Positions 59,801-64,000 of a DNA stretch of 64,000 bases are shown here, one piece after another. A model generated the notes under the pieces. The model worked only from the letters and a program-made list of their open reading frames with translations, made no database searches and had not been told where the DNA came from. The stretch's first letter is position 1; the number at the start of each line of letters is the position of its first letter. The position numbers and the translations under genes were made by a program. The stretch lies in contig CM051519.1 in NCBI GenBank assembly GCA_028015205.1, forward strand, positions 46,480,979-46,544,978, in the 5' to 3' direction. The DNA is from Mytilisepta virgata. Lineage: Eukaryota > Mollusca > Bivalvia > Mytilida > Mytilidae.

Positions 59801-62800
59801 CCATATTGGTGCAATGTCAAAAATGTATGAACACATTTCTGAAAGAGAACCATCTGACAACCATTCCACAAACGTTTGGTCCAAAATGTTCATACGGTTT
59901 CAGTTCATTAAAAGGAAAGATTACAAGGACACACAGAGGCACACACAAAGTGATCGCAATATCTCATATGGCTATTTTGGACATGTTAGCTAATAAATAT
60001 AGATTCTCCTTCAGGTACGAGTGAGTTATGGAATTAAGATAGAGATAATTAAATTTTCGATTTTCAAAACGCGAGCCTTTATCGAGCATGTTAAAATCTA
60101 AAATTTAACTATTGAGGGTGGAGAAATTCCATAACTCATGAGTAAATTAAAGGAGAATCTGTCTCTCCTATGATTTTCGACAAAAACCTCAAGAAAATGT
60201 CGTTGCTATGTAGTTTGTTTACATAGACGTCATTTCGGGACTTCTCTAGTTTATCGCTCTAATAACTGTAGAAAAAAGGGCGGTAATTCTCACGTAGAAA
60301 TTTAATCACCGGGAAGTGGTTAAAGATATTATGTATTTTTATCCCACCGATTAAACACGTCAGGAATAGGAGAAAATAATTTATAATATTAACAAACATT
60401 GAAAATAAAGTTACCTTGGTCTCCTAAACTTAAAATTCCAAATATGGTCATAACATACTTTTCACCTAAAGGGAAAAGATAAAAATAACATACATACCTT
60501 GGTATACAATAAAATACATGTTGATTTTTTACAGAAAAATTATTTACAGAACGAATCCAAGAACAGCCAAGGATTTTCCTTGATTTTAGTCTAAATCGTA
60601 TTTATCTAAAATAAACAGTATCATAGTTGGTAAAAATGTTAACACAGGACTATTAGATTTGTCCCTCTTATAACACTAAACAATATTTTGTCAAAAGAAC
60701 ATCACCACAAAAAAGTCCATGTTTTAATAAAGAAATCCCCAAAATCATTCTGATTAAAGCTTAAAATAGTACATGCACAATGCTATAACTGAAGATTCCC
60801 TGAAGGTTTCATGGAAATTCAGTCAAGGTTTAGAAGTTGTGAACAGAGAAAGTGTAATGCCAAAGCTGATGACAAGGATTATAATTACTCAAGACAATGG
60901 AAAGTGATCCTTATGTGTTGACAATACTATGTAGGTGAAAAAAAAAGAATGGAACCATCAAAGGGAGACAATAAAAAATTTTAATGACCTGAAGTTTTTG
61001 TTTGTTTGTTTAGTTGGGGTTTTACGCCGTTTTCAGCACATTTGGCTATTTCGCGGCGGCCAGTTTTTATTGGTGGAAGAAGCCGAGTATCCGGTGAGAA
61101 CCACTGACCTTCGTTAGGAAAATTGGCAATCCTTGTCAATTTTAGATCTGAGTCGAACACACCCCGCCACAGGTGAGATTCAAACTCACAACCTCAGTGT
61201 TGACAGGCTAGTGGTCATTAGTTGTCATGACGAACTATCTAGACCACTTGCATACACAACGAAAGAACAAAACAAAATTAAGAGCTTGTATCAAAGCAGC
61301 GTCTCAATTATCCAACCTCAAAAAAATATTACCTACCTTCAGTAAGAAAATTTTTCAGCAGGGACTGCTTAAAAAATGATTTGGTCAATACAGCCAACTG
61401 ATCATTTACAAATGGCTGAAAAATATATCACACAAAATACAAAATTCTAGCCAAACTTGTATGATTGACCTGTATATATGTATGTTTTAAATCAACAAAT
61501 GAACAATAATGCAAAAGTAACAAGATGTACTGTGAGCCACTGCTCACTAGTGATACCTCACTGCGATAAGGTCGAAAAATAAAAAATCTTCAAACAGGAA
61601 GTTGATGTTGCCTTGGTCCGAAAACGTATCCCACCATATGGCATACCTATAGAAAGCTTGTGACAAAATATCAAGTGGCTGTGATGAATAGTTGCTGAGA
61701 AAAGTGTGATGGACAAACAAAGGATGCACGCACACATGGACGGACGGAACCACAAGGGTAAAACAATATACCCCCCTCTCCTTTGGAGCAGGGTATAATA
61801 AATGCAACTAACGAATTTAAAGTATTTTAATTTGACCACTAAATTATCCAATTAACTCGTATTCTAACAACTATATTTATATAAATGATAGGATATGGAG
61901 TGTCAATGAAACAATATTCCAATGAAAAAGTTTTTAAACATTGTCAGCAATTCTTGCAATTTTCATGGATTTATTTATTTGACAAAATGGCCATAATACA
62001 AAGGAATAAAGATGAGAATAATGGACCAAAAGTTCTTACAAATTGATACACATACAGATGTACATATATTTCAAAGTAGTTTTATGTACCCATAATGTTA
62101 ACGTTCTTACTGCTAGTACAGGTCATCATACATCATAATCTTGCAGTGAGATGTGAGATTTTTCTAATCATTAAAAACCTCACTGTTACAGAAATATGCA
62201 TAATAGTAGCAATAAAGCTATTTTTCTTAGCTTAAACTTTAGACCCTCAAATGTCATAAATTTATGAAAAAAAAAATGATCCATTCTTTGATAAGAAACT
62301 GAAGCTTGAACAGATAAATTCCAGGCAAACAAAGTTATTTTGTAAATGTAAATGTTTGTTTACTACAGTTTACATCTTTACCTGGTCCTTTAAAACTCTT
62401 GGGAAAAAGTCTCTTGTTGTTTGAAAAGCAAAATTCTTATCTCCCTCATCATCTGCATTTACATATATATAGAAGAATGTATAGTACATACACACATAAA
62501 TCAGTTCTCCAATGACCTGTTATTGAAGAAATGTACATATATAATATAAATATACTGATACAATTATGTAATAACTTATTCACAGCCCTTTCATTAAATT
62601 TCATGGTGCTGATTTTTGTGCACATTCTTAAATAATTTAATGTTGGATGTAACGCATCATTCGATTGGTCAATTTTTTTCATCTATCATATCATATACTA
62701 AATTTTCTTTTCTACTATAATGTCATTATTAAAGGGAATCCCGACGTTTTAGACGTCAAAACAACAGTTGGAATTAAATTAAAAGGATTGACTAATTTTG

Positions 62801-63993
62801 TTTTCAGTCCATTCAAAATAACCTCAATGCACATGGCGCGCACTTTCAAATAACCCACTATGCGAGTTACTTAGTATGCACCACGAGATTGAGGTTATTT
62901 CTTCATAGACTGAAAAAAAATTACATTCAATCCTTAAATCATGTTAATAATTTCATTCCACTTCATTAACAAAGTTAGATTTTAATTTGTAATTACAGAA
63001 ACAAAAGCATGGTTTGTAGTTGATTTATGTTATTCGACAGCTTTGTATTTAGAATCAAAAACAGAGACAGTGACATTTTATCGTAACAATATTCCAATGA
63101 AAAAGTTGTTTGTTGTTTGCTTGACGTCCAGTGGCAAATATTTCATGCTTCTTCAAGACGATAACATTTCAACAATTTATCAAACACAATTCAAATAGGG
63201 GTGGGACAGGACACAAAGGGCAAATATAAGTTTCGTTCCATTTGGCCAAGCAGTTCCAGAGAATAAAAAAAATTTTTTAATCAACCAATGAGAAACAAGA
63301 ATTGCCTATGGCGGCCATGTTTTTGCCCGATTGGGACGAAATGAGGAAACTTTGTAAAGAACCGCCCATAGATGCTTTCTGTCAAATTTTGTTCCATTTG
63401 GCAAAGCGATTTCAAAGGAGAAGATTTTTTTATATTAGCCAATCAGAAACAAGAACTGCCCATGGCGGCCATATTTGTAGTTGGATTGGGACAAAATGAG
63501 GAGATTTATAAAGGACCTCCCATATATGCTTCCTGTCAAGTTTTGTTCCATTTGGTCCAGCAGTTTCAGAGGAGAAGATTTTTGAAAACGCAGCCAATCA
63601 GAAACAACAACTGCCCATGGCAGCCATATTTGTTGTCTGATCAGGACGAAATGACCAATCTTTATAAATGACCTTACATAGATGCTTCCTACCAAATTTA
63701 ATTCCATTTGGCCCAGTGGTTTCAGAGGAGAAGTTAAAATGTGAAAAGTGAATGGACAACAGACGGACGACAAGTGATGACAAAAGCTCACATGGCCTTT
63801 GGCCAGGTGAGCTTATTAGAAGCTTGTTTTATTAATAAGGACAATATAAAATGACCAACAATATTTGTTAATGTATATCTAACTTTTTTACCTGACCAAC
63901 AGCAAAACTTATAAGGCCAAGATCTGGTTTCCATAGCAACAGTAAAACTGTTATTAAACATTTAAAGGATTCAGAAAAAGCTACAGCTATTAC
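50670..63993 (-). CDS. rft1: RFT1-family ER membrane protein (10 C-terminal exons; 5' end beyond window)
   Basis: RFT1 is a multi-pass ER membrane protein needed for N-glycosylation; it has been linked to moving the Man5GlcNAc2-dolichol intermediate, though its direct flippase role is debated. Ten coding exons were joined by hand: 63892-63993, 62382-62516, 61337-61415, 60415-60465, 59241-59371, 57857-58001, 55843-55948, 53820-53948, 52476-52596 and 50670-50834. All introns are GT-AG and every phase matches; the total is 1164 nt, 387 codons plus TGA. Family-like motifs in order are KSFFKQSLLKNFLTEG, EKYVMT, INNLGAMVPRFVF with HPIEESG, the EVLHHLLR and YSYLLLDLYGG region, KWFCVYILI with NGIMECFHFA, VGFIFANSITMLTRI and FINHYYKG. 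Many segments are strongly hydrophobic. Human RFT1 is about 541 residues, so roughly the first 150 lie past 64000. No stop or frameshift was seen. Promoter and 5' UTR are outside. Confidence 0.93.
50877..51002. mobile_element. hAT-like MITE, short copy with 8-bp target duplication
   Basis: A 126-bp unit from CAGGGGCGTTTCCAGG to GACCCACCCCTG is flanked by TAATAATT at 50869-50876 and 51003-51010. The 8-bp duplication and CAGGGG-type ends fit the hAT superfamily. It sits in the last intron of rft1, 43 bp from the final acceptor. It contains a G run of about 12. Confidence 0.85.
51233..51450 (-). repeat. Dispersed repeat (ggggccagctgaag type), minus copy
   Basis: This is the inverse of 32420-32665: on the minus strand it reads through atgtttcggagtttagtgtgcc, ggagccagctgaagcc, tgaagacccattgg and tgtcacattccc. 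It is in the last rft1 intron, in the sense direction of the gene. Confidence 0.7.
52476..52596 (-). CDS. rft1: rft1 exon i
   Basis: 121 nt, enters after phase 2 and ends in phase 0, acceptor attttcag and donor AGAG|gtaaaa. It encodes IIFINHYYKGTDLHPLHSLI and then SVPLIGSLVVSSVIM. Confidence 0.9.
52785..53049 (-). mobile_element. tRNA-derived SINE, copy 1
   Basis: The 265-bp element has an exact 11-bp duplication tacacataatg (52774-52784 and 53050-53060). On the minus strand it starts with a tRNA-like head containing an A-box-like tggctgagtggtc and a B-box-like gagtttgaatctc, then a body with ccgggtactccggcttcctc, and ends in gtttgttt-type repeats read inversely (aaacaaacaaac). It lies in the rft1 intron between exons h and i. 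Similarity to the V-SINE-type RUDI family of molluscs is possible but untested. Confidence 0.85.
53820..53948 (-). CDS. rft1: rft1 exon h
   Basis: 129 nt, enters after phase 2 and ends in phase 2, acceptor attttcag and donor ATAG|gtaagt. It encodes YNKKMLLFSM, a hydrophobic run, and VGFIFANSITMLTRIFH. Confidence 0.92.
54831..55640. mobile_element. Probable decayed DNA element with cagttgagtctca end
   Basis: The left end cagttgagtctcattatctc is loosely inverted at the right (gagacaacag, with tcgaaattccgag on the minus strand). The interior is AT-rich and non-coding. Ends and target duplication are not clean, so this is tentative. It lies in the rft1 intron between exons g and h. Confidence 0.35.
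55843..55948 (-). CDS. rft1: rft1 exon g
   Basis: 106 nt, enters after phase 1 and ends in phase 2, acceptor T-rich with ttttag and donor ATAG|gtatat. It encodes ILKWFCVYILIIGVNGIMEC and then FHFALMDDEETN, as in the family. Confidence 0.92.
57536..57814 (-). mobile_element. tRNA-derived SINE, copy 2 (best preserved)
   Basis: The 279-bp element is flanked by a 14-bp duplication with one mismatch (57522-57535, 57815-57828). The minus strand starts ggggcctcggtggccgagtg (A-box region) and has the B box gagttcgaatctc. The longer head than in an ordinary tRNA suggests a Leu/Ser-type ancestor. It sits in the rft1 intron between exons f and g, 42 bp after exon f's donor. Confidence 0.88.
57857..58001 (-). 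CDS. rft1: rft1 exon f
   Basis: 145 nt, starts in phase 0 and ends in phase 1, acceptor cattccag and donor CAG|gtacag. It encodes EVLHHLLRCMVLIG, a membrane helix and YLLLDLYGG. A SINE lies directly downstream in the adjoining intron (57536-57814). Confidence 0.92.
58063..58581. mobile_element. Tc1/pogo-like MITE with CAGTGGAAC ends
   Basis: The 519-bp element begins CAGTGGAACCTCTGTAAACCG and ends GGGGAGTTCCACTG, flanked by TA at 58061-58062 and 58582-58583. Subterminal phrases such as ccggttttcggaggtgccgg repeat inversely near the right end (tccggtttttagaggggccgg). It is non-coding. It lies in the rft1 intron between exons e and f. Confidence 0.8.
59241..59371 (-). CDS. rft1: rft1 exon e
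   Basis: 131 nt, enters after phase 1 and ends in phase 0, acceptor ctgttaag and donor AAG|gttagt. It encodes VYGTINNLGAMVPRFVF and then PIEESGAIFFSQLL, one of the best conserved parts of the family. Confidence 0.92.
59560..59835 (+). repeat. Degenerate two-unit dispersed repeat
   Basis: Two units of about 130-160 bp share a gtccaa(a/t)ttggccca / gtcccaattgcccag phrase, a ttttctgatt-like middle and a gtggctatactg / gtagccatattgg end. It resembles the 155-bp units at 63190-63815. It is non-coding and intronic. Confidence 0.5.
60002..60376. mobile_element. Foldback/MITE-like element (copy 2)
   Basis: A 375-bp relative of 6023-6396 with the same gattctcc start, ggagaaa end and TA flanks (60000-60001, 60377-60378). 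It keeps the right part better than the left: the palindrome's left arm has lost about 10 bp after ggaatt. It lies 39 bp from rft1 exon d, in its downstream intron. Confidence 0.75.
60415..60465 (-). CDS. rft1: rft1 exon d (51-nt microexon-sized)
   Basis: 51 nt, enters after phase 1 and ends in phase 1, acceptor ccctttag and donor CAAG|gtaact. It encodes EKYVMTIFGILSLGDQ, matching the ERYVMT-type stretch of the family. It lies only 39 bp from the foldback element at 60002-60376. Confidence 0.92.
60997..61250 (-). mobile_element. tRNA-derived SINE, copy 3 (head truncated)
   Basis: It matches the other two SINEs from the gtttgtttgttt tail (61000) to agaccactt (61250), but lacks the terminal ggccaccgaggcc, so the start of the tRNA-like head is missing. 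No clear target duplication was found. It is in the rft1 intron between exons c and d. Confidence 0.8.
61337..61415 (-). CDS. rft1: rft1 exon c
   Basis: 79 nt, starts in phase 0 and ends in phase 1, acceptor tttttcag and donor GAAG|gtaggt. It carries the family signature KSFFKQSLLKNFLTEG, which continues into the next exon. Confidence 0.92.
61515..61800 (+). repeat. Dispersed repeat with ggacggacgg tail
   Basis: It contains ttgccttggtccg, a tggcatacctatagaaagctt stretch, gatggacaaac, ggacggacgg and tatacccccctctcctttgg. It is of the same general type as 49775-50140. Minus-strand open frames of 86-97 codons over it are not supported. It is intronic in rft1. Confidence 0.55.
62382..62516 (-). 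CDS. rft1: rft1 exon b
   Basis: 135 nt, phase 0 at both ends, acceptor aataacag and donor CAG|gtaaag. It encodes an aromatic-rich membrane segment (ELIYVCMYYTFFYIYV), an acidic loop (NADDEGDK) and FPRVLKDQ. Confidence 0.87.
62785..62934. repeat. Foldback repeat (150 bp)
   Basis: Arms of about 45 bp, ggattgactaattttg...aaataacctcaat (62785-62829) and attgaggttattt...ttcaatcc (62888-62933), are imperfectly inverted around a 58-bp centre containing atggcgcgcac and gcgagttacttag. It is non-coding and lies in the rft1 intron between exons a and b. Confidence 0.75.
63190..63815 (+). repeat. Four 155-bp tandem units with agctcacatggcc terminus
   Basis: Units aligned on gttccatttgg start near 63235, 63391, 63545 and 63701 (spacing 154-156 bp) and share ttcagaggagaag, gccaatcagaaacaa and atggcggccat. 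The array ends in gacagacggacgac-type sequence, then agctcacatggcctttggccaggtgagctt, which holds an inverted repeat. Related single-unit copies end at 8725 and 18545. Open frames on both strands come from the repeat. It is intronic in rft1. Confidence 0.8.
63892..63993 (-). CDS. rft1: rft1 exon a (first in window)
   Basis: 102 nt, phase 0 at both ends. The acceptor reads ttgcag before GTAATA, and the donor is CAG|gtaaaa. It encodes a hydrophobic segment (CLITVLLLLWKPDLGLISFA), a likely membrane helix. The upstream intron runs past the window end. Confidence 0.85.
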
Positions 63994-64000
63994 CTGCAAA

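Noticed and set aside
52785..61250. Functional tRNA genes at the SINE heads
   Set aside because: A- and B-box-like sequences are present but the cloverleaf is not intact, and the units have SINE bodies, tails and target duplications.

Overview
The window looks like bivalve mollusc nuclear DNA, most likely a mussel (Mytilidae). It is AT-rich, its one host gene has short coding exons split by GT-AG introns, it holds tRNA-derived SINEs with target-site duplications, a Ty3/gypsy LTR element, a Polinton fossil and short inverted-repeat elements, and several of the dispersed repeats are of kinds I associate with mussel genomes. The species call is inference. No rRNA, tRNA gene, CRISPR or bacterial-type operon was seen.

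Layout. 1-1959: no gene recognised. About 1960-8985 and 9385-18660 are two diverged direct copies (A and B) of a non-coding segment. Copy A carries a short TA-flanked foldback element that copy B lacks. Copy B carries about 3.2 kb (14033-17217) of decayed Polinton/Maverick DNA with a broken DDE integrase on the minus strand, and this DNA is itself partly tandemly duplicated. 19168-31497 is a 12.3-kb Ty3/gypsy LTR retrotransposon: 1.4-kb LTRs about 99% alike, a tRNA-Leu-type primer site, a gag-protease-RT reading frame broken after the YMDD motif, RNase H and integrase in other frames, and then an intact 555-codon extra ORF in the env position that encodes a zinc-finger-like protein and not an envelope. 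The 3' LTR is interrupted by a 1.12-kb solo-LTR-like insertion. 31498-34755 holds small duplications and a dispersed repeat. 34756-43809 is dominated by a 32/34-bp HindIII-type satellite, with higher-order duplication and a 1.05-kb duplication across its left edge. 43810-50450 contains several tandem arrays and short inverted-repeat elements.

50670-63993 (minus strand) is the one host gene recognised: the last ten coding exons (387 codons) of an RFT1-family ER membrane protein, with the 5' part beyond the window. All ten exons have GT-AG junctions and matching phases. Its introns hold three tRNA-derived SINEs (all in the sense direction of the gene), a hAT-like MITE with an 8-bp duplication, a TA-flanked pogo/Tc1-like element, a copy of the foldback element seen at 6 kb, and several other dispersed repeats.

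The strongest candidates for something little described are the zinc-finger-like ORF in the retrotransposon's env position, which has a splice-acceptor-like sequence directly before its ATG, and the paired copies A and B, whose differing insertions give a relative time order.
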